A stretch of 64,000 nt of DNA, taken from NCBI RefSeq assembly GCF_022201045.2, contig NC_068561.1, positions 24,744,501 through 24,808,500 of the forward strand, given 5' to 3'. Every line of letters begins with the position of its first letter. Within the stretch, counting starts at the first letter, position 1. The position numbers and the translations under genes were made by a program. This DNA comes from Citrus sinensis (Eukaryota; Streptophyta; Magnoliopsida; Sapindales; Rutaceae). Below are positions 47,300 to 58,400 of this stretch, one piece after another. The notes under the pieces were generated by a model that made no database searches, had not been told where the DNA came from, and was given only the letters and a program-made list of their open reading frames with translations.

Positions 47300-48015
47300 C
47301 GAACACAAGCAACCTTGGGAACATTAATTTGAACATAATGCGGTGTTTTCTTGAATGACATATTTACAGTAGTGTTGATATTTACGAGTAATGATTTTTT
47401 TTTTTTGAATTACATGAGACTAATGTTCAAATTACAACTCATATTTAATGATATTAGTATACTGATATTTACAATCTGACAAATTATTGTGACTAATTTA
47501 CAAATCTTATATAATACAACCTAAATTTCAACTCTCTCTAATATTCGAGGAACGTTCACTCCACTCATATTTAAAAAAGGATAGGATTACCTTCACTCAA
47601 ATTAAAAAAAGAAATTAACACTACAATACGTTGTGGAGGTTCGAACCCAAGAACTCACAATTGCGAGACTTGGGTTCTAAAGCCTAGTGGCTATACGAGT
47701 AATGATTTAGAAGGCATGGAGAGCAACTTCTGCATAGTACTTAATTTTAGCATCATTTATGAGCGTTACAGAATTGCACTATCTGCACAACAGCTCAGCA
47801 TATAGGGGGCGAAATTATGGCCAGTCCATTTCTGGTATGTATACCACAATCAAATGGACCAAATGATATGCAATTCTTATTTCATTCATATGTGAATGCC
47901 GCTGGAAGTCTATGCAATCTTGAGACTGAAATACATACTATACATCGATATGTTCCGTCTGATGCTTAAATCATATTAACAACAATCAAATTTAAGCTGA
48001 GGACCAAGGATCCAC
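47300..48015. repeat. Diverged copy of the SAG101 3' flank, split by a SINE
   Basis: Excluding the SINE at 47398-47693, this segment aligns in order with 51050-51400, directly downstream of the SAG101 stop. Shared landmarks: ACATAATG(C/T)(G/A)GTGTTTT, GA(C/T)ATATTTAC, AATTTTAxCAxxATTxxxGAGC(G/A)TTACA(G/A)AATTG, ACAATCAAAT, and AACAACAATCAAATTT against AACAACAAATCAAGTTT. Only this copy has the SINE. Confidence 0.6.
47398..47693 (-). mobile_element. tRNA-derived SINE, minus strand
   Basis: On the minus strand it starts with a tRNA-like head: A box TAGCCACTAGGC, then B box GGTTCGAACCT. It ends in an A-run (T-run at 47397-47405 on the plus strand). A 15-bp direct repeat TACGAGTAATGATTT flanks it (47383-47397 and 47694-47708). 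The body shares the ATATT-rich 3' half and the GAGTGGAGTGAAC / GAGTAGAGTGGAC block with the SINE at 35019-35335, so it is probably the same or a sister family. Confidence 0.85.
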
Positions 48016-48360
48016 GTCCACATATCAACAAAGTGACATACTCTCTCTTGTTCAACCCTATGGAAAATAATATCTTTCCATATAGAAGAGTACATTTGAT
48101 GAGCCTGACGAAATATGGAGAAACAAATATTTCTTAATTAAATTAAACGAAGTGCCGAGCCATAACGACAAGATGCCACTAAATTTAATACGGAACTTCA
48201 AGGAGAAAACAAAATACAGCTATTTCATTGGGGAAAACATGTCCAAAACTTAAATTCATCTACTTCGACAAAAAGTATACGAGTCACGGTTTGATGATAG
48301 GAACCAATGATTTCAACTTGACAAGTCTCGGAACCTCTTTCAAACTTTAAAATTTTCTGA

Positions 48361-49250
48361 CTAAAGATCACCGTTCTTCAGCAGGTACTTGACCATTTCT
48401 TGTTTATTCTCACCATCAAATCCGCTAATTTTGAATCTCCTGACATGTAACAATAAAGAATGGGGCACAGAATGTGATCCAATCCATTCAATATCATGAC
48501 CAGTAGTATCAAGATTGATGTCCTGAAAACAGAGCCAAATACACACACACACACATATATATATATAATAAAAACAACAGATTAAATACCCTTTGGTTCA
48601 AGAATTCATTAAATCCTTACCAGCACTTCTAAATTAGGTAAACTATCAAATGTGGTGGGAAACATTTGCACTTTCACCTTCTCCAATCTCTATTCGCAAA
48701 CAAGTCAAATTGGTAAGTGTAGGGAATAAATTCTCATAAACAATTAATGCCAAGACCCTTTCAAGGAGAAAAAGAAACAATCAAACGATGTAGTAACACT
48801 ATAACTTCCCTCAACTCAATTACATTGATAAACAAAAATTTTCATAACGTTCTCACGTAAAAATCCAGAGATATGCAACATTTGGAGCCCTGATCATAAT
48901 TTTGTGCAAATCACTAAAACCACGAGGATCCCAATTCACAAGATGAAAGGTTAACCTCTTCAGAGTTGGGGACGAAAGAGTGAAGTGGATTGCCGGATCG
49001 ATGTTAACAGCATATACCTTTGTCGACAAATCTTCAATCACAGGACACAAAGAAAAAAGATTCTTAGTCATAGGTCTATGGAACAAAAACACTTCAAGAT
49101 TAAGAATCTTGACATTTGGGAAGCCCTTTCCAGAGGGATGAACACCGAAAAAAAAAAAATCAACACTCAGCTTGATAGCTTCAAGTGTTTTCGATGATCG
49201 CCAGATGAAGACGAATGGTGAAGTTCAATAGCATGAGAAACCCAGAATTT
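48361..49250 (-). pseudogene. F-box/LRR/FBD protein relic
   Basis: Pieces of a plant F-box/FBD/LRR protein in order on the minus strand: NIRDLSLLKFWVSHAIELHH (frame-disrupted, about 49285-49195); SSKTLEAIKLSVDFFFFGVHP and FPNVKILNLEVFLFHRP (leucine-rich part); LCPVIEDLSTKVYAVN through SSPTLKRLTFHLVNWDP to 48853; RLEKVKVQMFPTTFDSLPNL near 48690-48620; then, across an intron, the FBD part DINLDTTGHDIEWIGSHSVP and HVRRFKISGFDGENKQEMVKYLLKNGDL, which stops at 48361. There is no F-box N-terminus, frames change between pieces, and the FBD end is cut short compared with the family. I read it as a decayed gene. A spliced but truncated transcript cannot be excluded. Confidence 0.7.
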
Positions 49251-49951
49251 CAAAAGAGATAAATCTCTGATGTTCAGAAAACTCGGATAAAACTTGTCGA
49301 CGTCACCCTACTCAGAAAATTCTGAAACCAAGTCAGAGTGTCTTCAGGCAAATTATGAGCTATTCGATACTTTTTCATTTACGCACGAGGTTGAGGTATG
49401 TCTGTCACTGAAGCGAAGATTTGTCAGTCAAGTCCAAAGGAGTTTCCATCTTGAAAGACAGATGCAAATTGCCACTGCATGTCTTTTGGACAGAAATGAA
49501 AATGGCTGATTTTGTCTTCTTGAACTCTATCTGAATGTTTTCATCTGCTCATTTCTTTTCATCTGCAAACCTAAGACTTAAGAGATTTAAAAACAAGGTT
49601 ACAATTAATTTATCATAATGAAAATTTAAAAAAAAAATGAAGAGTGGAGAGAGGATTATGTTGTTTGATTTCTGCGATGAACTTCAAGGAATCAACTCAG
49701 AGCCCTGCATGGCTGGAGATCTTAGTTGAAGAATGGGTTTTCAAGAGTCTCTGGAAATGGTTCAGTTAGGTTTTTGGTTGTTTAGTATAAAGTTCCGGGT
49801 GGGGTTATCCAAGAGGTCCACAAATTCTGGATTTTAGAACACTAGTTATTTAATAAAAAGAAAATGTATGCGTACGGTTCCGACTTTTACAGATATTTTA
49901 CTTTTTTTAATTAAATATATTTATGTTATCAATAGTTAAACTAAGATTAAT
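49251..49951. other. Remains upstream of the F-box relic
   Basis: No intact gene. Weak traces of the F-box gene's 5' half may continue to about 49300. The rest is AT-rich. Confidence 0.3.
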
Positions 49952-50709
49952 GAGTTCTGATATTTGCCCCGGGTCAAACCCCGAAACTAAATAAAACGGC
50001 GTCGTTTTGTTTTGTTTTTTTTTTCTTTTTTACTTCTTCCAAACGTTGCCGTTTCACTTGCCATTTGCAAGTGACTCCATTGATTCTTAGTTGAAACAGA
50101 GTTGCACCGTAAATCTCTTCCTCCTCGTTTCTTCGTTTTACCAGGGAACGAGACAGATAAAATCCAGCCATTGTTCGACATAACAAGATATCGATTAGAA
50201 TCCAACGACATAACTATAAACCATGACACTGCACTTGATTTTGCGAAATACCGATTAAGAACCAGTAACTTTGAATCCAATGACCGTTAAGAGTTTGAAA
50301 TTGGTTTCAAATGACTAATGAGTTATCAGATTTCTTTGCGTCTACATTTTCCTTGAAGGTTTCTCGGCAGCCAAACAAATACAAAGCAAATTGCAGAAGA
50401 AACACATTTTGTTCCAATGAAAAATGTACGGAAACATTTTAAATATGGAAAATTACTTCAAAATGAAGGCTCGCAAGAGATTCGAGCAACGAATTAGATC
50501 AAAGGAACCGGCGCTAAGCAAGAAAGTGAGCTCAAAGATTCCGAAACACAAACGTAAATTCACAAAAATGCAAATCTATGATGAACGCCAAGATCAAAAT
50601 TTTCGAACAAACGGAGCTGCAAAAATAAACGAAACGTGAAACTAGATGACAATGGATTTGCTTCTTCAAAGGAGACAATGAAATTGTTACTAGAGACAGC
50701 TAGAGAAAT

Positions 50710-50740
<31 letters not shown>

Positions 50741-50981
50741 TTGAATTGGCTGTACCCCCACCAGAAAGTGGGTAGTGCCTTTCCCACTCGGTCTTGATAT
50801 GCGAATCTGAAATCTGAACGAAGGACTGACTCATCCCAGCTCGAAAGCAAACCAAGCTAGGACTGACTCAAAACGTTGCCGTTTGGAGAAGTAAAAAAAA
50901 AAAAAAACCCCCGAAACGACGCCGTTTTGTTTAGCTTCGGGGTTTGACCCGAGATTTGACCCGGGGCAAACATCATTTTCC
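49952..50981. mobile_element. Mutator-like TIR element (possible Pack-MULE)
   Basis: A 1030-bp element with inverted ends of about 100 bp. The left begins GAGTTCTGATATTTGCCCC, and the right in reverse begins GGAAAATGATGTTTGCCCC. Both continue GGGTCAAA, CCCCGAA, AAAACGGCGTCGTTT, a T-run and TACTTCT.CCAAACG. A perfect 9-bp target duplication AAGATTAAT flanks it (49943-49951 and 50982-50990). The about 800-bp interior has no transposase. It does contain a (GA)n tract and stretches of non-repetitive, moderately GC sequence with short open frames on both strands, so capture of host gene fragments is possible, but I cannot name a donor. Confidence 0.85.
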
Positions 50982-51049
50982 AAGATTAATAGTTCAACTT
51001 ATGCTATGAAGTTGTCAAAATGTTAAAAACCAATCATATTTAGAACATT

Positions 51050-51406
51050 GATATGAAAACCAATCATTGGACATAATGTAGTGTTTTTTTTTTTTTCAAA
51101 TGATATATTTACTAGTACTAGTAAACTAGTTTATATGAGTCATCCAGCCGTGGCATGGCGAAAGGCGTCTACAGTGGGCAAATTCATAATTTTAATAACA
51201 TTGAGCATTACAAAATTGTGCCATGTTCGCCGTTGCTCATTATATCATACACACAGGACGAAGTTGTTCGCTAGATCATTTTTAGAATACACATATAACA
51301 CAATCAAATAGTTCATTTCTAGACAGAAATGCATTCTGTATATGGGCCACCTGATACATCAATCATAACAACAACAAATCAAGTTTCAAGGTAGAATTAA
51401 GGATAC
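51050..51406. other. SAG101 3' flank
   Basis: Presumed 3' UTR and downstream DNA of SAG101. It is the partner copy of 47300-48015. Confidence 0.5.
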
Positions 51407-54036
51407 CTAATGATACTGCTGGTAAAGGAGGCTCTTCATGAAGTCGGTGAGTTGTGACTTATAGGAGGTTCCTACAATTTGTTCATAATCTTTCCACCAT
51501 TGCATGAAGCTGCTTCCTCCCAAGAAAATCTCTGGAGATACTGCATACTCCTTGATCTGCTCCATTACATACTCTTCAAACCTAATCAGCTTCTTTCTTG
51601 TTGATTCTTCCTCCTGACCATTCCTAAGCAACTCGCATTGGATTAAAGCCTCTTCAACATGTGCCCAAAAGCAAGAATCCTCCGTTAGGCTGGCGGACAC
51701 ATTGTGTTTCCTCGTGATAACTTGACTGCTCAATGGTTTTCCTGCTTCTTCTAGCCATTTCTCCAACTTTATGTAATGCTGAGATCTTCCATTAGCTTTG
51801 TAGTCCTCACCATTCTCTTTGTAGTAGTCAGCAATGTCAAGAGGTTCAACCATCCTTCGATAATTTGTGCCAGCATATAGCCACCGGGTTCTGAAGGATG
51901 CCTCTTCTTTCTGGGGCATTCTCTCCACTTCAGCAACCATTTCTTTCCAGTAATTGGTCAGGGATTTCTTAAATGTAACAACGTGCATATCCTTTTTTAA
52001 TCCTCTGTTCTTGTAACTGTCATAGTAGCCCTTGTCTTCAGACTTGGAAACCTTCTTGTACCATTCAAGCTTGGCCATATCTTCCTTCCTTTTGTTCAGT
52101 TTCTTGAAGGGATTAAACACCATCTTCCTTTTTAAAACAAGAGCCTTTTCACATTTTTCCAGTTTTGCAATCAGTAGATTGCTGGCACCGCTTTGCTGCC
52201 ACCAAGAAGGCAGCCATAAATTAGACATGTGGAGAACTTCAAAACACATGCCAAACCACAATAAAAGGAAGGTTCCATCACTAACAAAACAGTTTCACAT
52301 GTATTTTTTTCTTTTTCTTTTTCTTTTTTTAAATTTTGTTCACAGGTTTTTCCACTCCCCTCTCTTTTTTCAAAATCTGATTATGATTGGCATGAAAGAA
52401 AAGTAATTTTCATTAGAAACTAAATTCAGAGGTTTGAAACTAAATTGGGCTACCTGTCTTCTGTTAAGTCCAATGGCTTGCAGTTGCAAAACTATCCCCG
52501 CCTGAAGTGGACACTCAATCATTTCACTGAGCTGTGAGATTCCCTTGAAGCGTACAGTAGACATGAGACGCTTCACAACAGCCCCATAATCAATCATGTG
52601 CCATTGTTCATTAGGGGGTTTGTTTCTAGCTATTTCTAAATCCATTGCCACCAATACTTCAGACACTGCTTCAGGGTCCTCAAGAGAAGAGCACCCATAT
52701 TCAGAACATAAGAGAAATATACCAAAAGGCTTGTAAATGCCAGTTTGGGAATCAATTTCCATGGCATTAGGATTGTAGGGTGAAATGAAAAGTCTTGGTA
52801 CCAAGTCTTGGCTTGCAGCAACATGGAGAAAGTCAGAATTCCACATCAAGTTCTGTGATATGGCTTGTTGTAAGCCTTTGTCACCAATAAGGGGTGCACC
52901 AAAAGTAATGCAGAGAGGGCGTTTGGTGCCTGGTCGATTGATGCTTTCTAGCAGCCATAAAGTGAAGAGAGAAGCAACAGATCCTCCCAGACAGTGTCCA
53001 GTAACAATCATCGAAATTGAATTGCCTAGCTGCAGTAAGACAGATTTTCACGAAACTTCATCCAAGGTACTTTTCTGTGCCGCAATATGATCCTTCACTA
53101 CTATCACTAAAATTTTTCTCTTTCTAAAGGTCAGTTTGGGAATAAGATATTGTGGCTTTTAATCTACGACTATTATAGAATGAAATTAACAATTGTCTTG
53201 TATAAGTGAGTGAGTAGTTGGTAAGAATTAGCCGCCAAGTAAAAGCAGGTGTTTATCAAACACTTCAACTTCAAGCAAAACACAACACAAAAAATTCTCT
53301 CTAAGCCTTTTAGTTCGAGTTCAACTGCAGTATCCAAATTCGGTATAAAGATAATAGTATCTTTTGTTAGAACAAGAATGAGCAAAATGCTTGTTCAAAT
53401 ACAGCCTAATGTCAACATTAGCCATTTCCAGTCATTCAATCTAATTTTTTTCCCAGGAATTAAGTTCTATCCCATTTTGGAAAAGTAAAAGAATGGTAAA
53501 AAACTTAAGCGTTCAAGAAAAAGACAGAGAGGTACCCGATCTTTGAAGCTAGAAAGCTGATCAAGGATAGAGTCAAAAAGGGTCACCGCAGCTTTGCTAA
53601 TGGAGAAAGATGAATTAATTTCGGTGCGTAAGAAGTGGAAGAAAGGAAGAGATGATGATGGAACCAACTCTTCCTCTTCAAGAAGCTGTTTTGTGCAGTT
53701 GGGTGAAACGACAAAAGCTACGATGATACAATTGGATTGTGGCTGTTGATAAACTTTCCATCTGATTTCCTCACTCTGGTTCAATTCTGTATAAAGCTCT
53801 GAAATTTTATCCCATGAAAGTTTCAAAAGACCAGAACTCACCACCAAATTTGCTAACTCTATTCCACTGCTGAATCTGCAACCAAGAACAAAATAAACAA
53901 ACAAAAGAAAGATTAAACAAATGATTTTTTTTCCCTCTTCCGAGTAGTCCAGGTTGGGTTTTCGTATCAAGTATTTGCTAAAGTGACAAAACAAGAAGAG
54001 AATGTAAGTTTCTACTTACAGCGAAAATTGGTTCAT
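51407..54036 (-). CDS. SAG101: SAG101, EDS1-family lipase-like immune regulator
   Basis: Four exons: 54020-54036 (17 nt, MNQFS plus two bases), 53536-53875, 52454-53029 and 51407-52195. They total 1722 bp in frame, giving 573 residues. The N-terminal half is an alpha/beta-hydrolase fold. Its elbow reads MIVTGHCLGGSVASLFTLWL, followed by LCITFGAPLIGDKGLQQAI, FLHVAASQDLVPRLFI and YKPFGIFLLCSEYGC. The C-terminal half is the EP domain: KKGYYDSYK-like SEDKGYYDSYKNRG, WLYAGTNYRRMVEPLDIADYY, SQHYIKLEKWLEE, FWAHVEEALIQCELL. In known biology SAG101 forms a heterodimer with EDS1 and, with helper NRG1-type NLRs, drives cell death after TIR-NLR activation. The lipase nucleophile position is Cys132, not Ser, in GHCLG, so classical lipase activity is not expected. 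The tiny first exon is the weakest part of the model. It was chosen because its donor and the next acceptor close the frame. Confidence 0.88.
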
Positions 54037-54089
54037 CTTCTCCGATATTTTTCCACTTTGCTTTGAAACGCAGCAACGAGATGTTAGAA

Positions 54090-54400
54090 TACGTAAAGAA
54101 TCAACCTTCCATTTGTAGAAAGAATGGTGACAATTTCACAGCAAAGTCAATGGGCCAATAGACTTCTTTCGTTGGATTGTCAAGGAAACTTCTCAGTGAT
54201 TGCCCTGCGGGTACCATTCCTGGAGTAAAATAAAAATCTTATAATTTATAAAAATAATCTGGACCTTGATGTTGATGGGTCTGTGCGATGAATGAGAATG
54301 ACTAGAAGTGGAAGGAAATACAAGACTCGGCAAATTCATTTTTGCCTTCTTGCCCAATCATTCTCGTAAGGGCATTTTAACTACGGATCAATTAATGTTA
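54090..54400. repeat. SAG101 5' flank, first copy of a direct duplication
   Basis: Aligned in order with 54690-54990: AAxAATCAA.C(T)TTCC, GACAATTTCA, CAATGGG(C/G)(C/T)AATAGACTTCT, AAGGAAA.TTCT, TTGAT(G/A)TTGATGGGT, ATGA, CTAG(A/T), GA(A/G)ACTxCGAGACTTG-like and GCAA(A/T)TTC. It carries the promoter side of SAG101. Confidence 0.65.
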
Positions 54401-54423
54401 TTTTATTTCCTTTCACAAAAAGT

Positions 54424-54424
54424 A

Positions 54425-54489
<65 letters not shown>
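54424..54489. repeat. A-run plus (TA)n microsatellite
   Basis: About 18 A followed by about 23 TA units, located between the two copies of the SAG101 upstream segment. Confidence 0.9.
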
Positions 54490-54493
<4 letters not shown>

Positions 54494-54689
54494 GATGCTA
54501 TTTTATTCATTTTGAAGTAACTGGACTGTGCTAGCACTAGCACGCAGGTTGAGTAAATAGACCTCACCAAAATCTAAATTACTGATGGTAAAATTTTATA
54601 CCGTGTTCTAATAGATTTGATTTAAGTGAATTTCTATAAAATTCTGATAGTAAATATATCAATCAAATTACAAAAAAACCAGATGCAAG

Positions 54690-54990
54690 ATTTTAGATTA
54701 TGTAAAAAATCAAGCTTTCCTCCTCTTGAAGAAGAAAAATGGGACAATTTCATGGTCAGTCAATGGGGTAATAGACTTCTCTCTTTGTATTATACTGTGA
54801 AGGAAAATTCTGAGTTATCATCTTCCTCCTAGACAGTAATTAATAACAAACCAAACCCTTGATATTGATGGGTAGATTGTTATAAATGATACTCCAATTT
54901 GTTACAAATATTCCTAGTGGTAGGTGAAAGAAAACTACGAGACTTGCAATTCGTTCGTGTCATTCTGGTAAGATCCTCTTTCCCAAGTGT
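54690..54990. repeat. SAG101 5' flank, second copy
   Basis: Paralogous to 54090-54400 about 600 bp away in the same orientation. No SAG101 coding sequence adjoins it, so it looks like the remnant of a tandem duplication. Confidence 0.65.
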
Positions 54991-55460
54991 CAATGGTGTT
55001 ATTTTCTTCATTTTTAAGCAGCAGGACAGTCCCAAGTGGGACGCAGATAAGAGAATCCAAATGCTAATTAATAGCAGGTTAGTCAATTTCGTTTTGACTG
55101 GGTTAATGGAACTGAAGGCCAAAATTGGTTACCTCTTCTGTTTTTCCCCTTTTTTTTTTGTGGGAGTTCCTTTTTGCTTCAGGAGTACTTTATTATAAAA
55201 CATTGAATCAAATTAATCACAATGAAAAGGGATCTGTGAAAAATATTGGCAAAATTTCACTTATCTAAGAGAGTCCTTACAGATGACAAGCCAAAATTCG
55301 GCTGTTCTTCTACGATGAAAGTTTGGAGAATCCCAAAAAGAATCAAAATAAAAAGTATAAAGCTGATCTTAATTCGTGAAAGACAATGGCTATATGAATG
55401 CAAATGCTCATCAGAATCTCAATAATTGATTTAACCGTTTAAACTTCTGATGTTAGCTTA
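54991..55460. other. Spacer between SAG101 and PIG-N genes
   Basis: PIG-N 3' flank. No gene supported; the minus-strand frame at 54880-55122 has a hydrophobic patch but overlaps the duplicated SAG101 flank and has no recognisable family. Confidence 0.35.
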
Positions 55461-58400
55461 TTACATTACTTTCCGGGAGGAAGTGCTGGCAGATCTAAAA
55501 ATTTGGATGTCTTTCGTGTAAATGTTTGTCAAGGCAAAAAGTAATAGCACAAATACAACTTGGGCACTCATGATACCAAAATGGCTGATGCTATTGCCAA
55601 TTTCCATCCAGCTTCCTTTGTTTCGAACCTGTCTCCCATCAGAACATACAGTAAGTTTCCGAGGGAAAGGAAGTAATAGTTTCATTTTGTATATCAATAA
55701 ATGAATCAGAGTTAGAAAGTGGATACTGCATAATAATTAGGCAGTGATCGTACCAGGAAGAAGAAGTGGATGGTCATTACATCAGAAAGTAGTATAACAA
55801 GAAAATAGCATCCCAACCGTGGGACTCGGAGTAGTTTGGTTATAGCACTGAAAGTGCATCTGCATTGAAGTTTGGAAAAGACAATATGAACTTGTCATCA
55901 TCTCTAACAGCAGAAGCTAATAAAGGATTGTAAGTTACTTCCTATATCAGAAGATTTTACAAACTTTCTAATATCATGACTTCTAGTTGAATAAACAAAT
56001 TGATAAATTCCCAAGTTGTGGTAGGTAAGAATGCCACTCAAATAAAAGGTTTTCAAAGTAGTACTATACTTACATAACAAGCAGAAATGGTATGAATAAC
56101 TTGAAGATAAGCAGAGCTGCCATCAGAAATGGCTGTAATTGAAAGTACATTATGTCAGCTGAATTACAGGTTCAAACAGGAAGCAAAAAAGGATCTTTGT
56201 AATGATTCTTTACTTACACTGAAGACAGTGATGAACCGATAGACTGATGAGATCTCAAAACTTGCAATACTTGCAAAATTCCCCGTTCCGAAGAATGCAA
56301 CATTAAATAAAACCAGCTGAAAAGCGCAAGACACGAGAACAATAAAATTTAGCAGTGTATTCATTCATATAGTAACTTTCTGGGCTCTCATCAGCTTGTA
56401 GAAATTGTTGGGTAAAAGTTAATAATCTTTAGTCAAAGTTCATGGAATGGTGAGGACTACATTAGCCGCTGAACACGAAAAAATATGAAGAGAAAAAGCC
56501 AAAGCTTATTTTATTTCAACCATCTAAATCTACTACAAATCATATATACCAAAATATGCTACTTCATGCACTTGTCATGGTAGCCTAAAGGAAACCATGC
56601 ATGGGAAAAGTTCATGATTTGTAGTGAAATAGAAAGAGAAGGGAATAAAAATGGAAAAAAAAGGAATAAAAACTTACAAAAATCAATGGAATTCTCACAT
56701 CAGACAGCTGCAAATATCTATTGTCATTTTCAAGAATAATGAGTCCCTCCATATTTGTCGAGTATGTTGACAATCTTTTCCCTGTACTCAAGTGCAGAAG
56801 TGCATTTTCAAATAGTATCCATGACATAAGTACAAGAGCAAGTGCACTATAGAACACAGCTTCATATCTGCAAAGGTTCAATGGAAAGGGGAAAACCCAC
56901 AATGTTTATATTAGTACTGCATTCAACTTCAACAGAGAAAAGCACTATGACAACAAGTAGCTTGAACATTTGGTATACCCAATAGATAGAAGAAGGAATG
57001 GTGGTGCAAAACCGAGAAATATAGAAGTTAGTCGTGACAAGAGTCCATTTTCGGAAAGTAACGGCATAACCATTGAGAAACCTATCACAAAATAAATACA
57101 GTAGGTTTAATATTGAAAAAAATATAGCGTGCCATTGTTAAGTGCTTCAAGGAAGCGGCAATAACAGCATTGAGAATTACAAGATACTAAATTCATATCC
57201 AATAAGCCTGTAGAAATAAGAACATCAAAAGCTTTACTCTCAGCAGTATGAGAGAGTAAAACTTATGATAAAATGTACTAGTCCAAAAATATACCAGCAA
57301 TTGACCAATTTATCAACTGGTGTACGAGAAGCAGTTCTTGCTTCTCCGTTCTGTGAGAGGTCGATAGCCATACCATCACCGATGCTAACCCAACCAACAG
57401 AGCCTAGTTTCATGGAGAAAATACAATAATTATAATTTTTTATTTTTGAATTTCTAATAGCAATGATATACTCATGTTGTGCACCTGTATGTGAAAGAGC
57501 ATGGGAAACCTGGCTTTCCCCATTCCAAGATTACAGATACTTAGCCAATACTTATTACCAGCAGCATGCATATCTAGCCATCTTGCAACTGCTCCAATTA
57601 TGATAATCATTGCCCCACTTGCAACTCTGCACAGTTTTTAACCATAATCATGAGCCAACCAAACATGACTGTGAAACAGAGGTAATCAATATCATAGTTT
57701 GAATTTTCTTAAGAATTTTTGGATTTCAGTAAATCACAATAAATTCTCTAGAAAGGTAAGGAAGAAATCAGACCTCAACTGTACATTATTATATACAATA
57801 CCCAACATGACCATGTCATGTCTAAATCACTAAGACTTGAAACTCTACAAAAGAAAATATTCAAGGGCAAGAAATTTACACTAATTGATTATTGTCAGGA
57901 ATCTCTGCTGGCATCAGAGTGAATACAGACAAAAACCAGCAAGCAATCAAAACAAAAATTGGTATCCCAGATCTCCATGGAACAGTTTTAAATAGAAATA
58001 AAGAAGCTATGACCCCCGCACTTAGAAAACACCAAGTGTACAGCTCTCTCTTAGTGAAGCTATTCACCTGCAGAAAGGTAAAATAACATCATTCAATAAG
58101 CTAAACAGCCACTTTAACATGGGTAATGGTAGGAAAATTAGTGAGGTGTGTTTGATGTCCATACCAGGAGTTCAAGAATCAATATTGACACAGCAGAAAT
58201 GATGAGAAGTTTGACAATATAACTAAATTTTCTCGAACAAATGTGTCTCCACAATGCTAGTACAAATTGATATTCACTTAGTATTTGCGTCCAGAGAAAC
58301 ACGGTCATTGCAATGTAGGCATGGTAAAGTGGAGGAGAGTGCTCCAGAATAAATTTTATAGAAACTACTCCCATCAACAGACATCCGGATAGGTATACCT

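Noticed and set aside
47143-47361. Frames within the MITE copies
   Set aside because: They coincide with TIRs and homopolymer runs of a non-coding element and are disrupted between copies.
50102-50640. Short frames inside the MULE as genes
   Set aside because: They are short, on both strands, without family resemblance; best seen as element interior, possibly captured fragments.
54880-55122. 80-codon minus-strand frame with a hydrophobic N-terminus
   Set aside because: Overlaps the duplicated SAG101 flank, has no recognisable family, and is not preserved in the partner copy.
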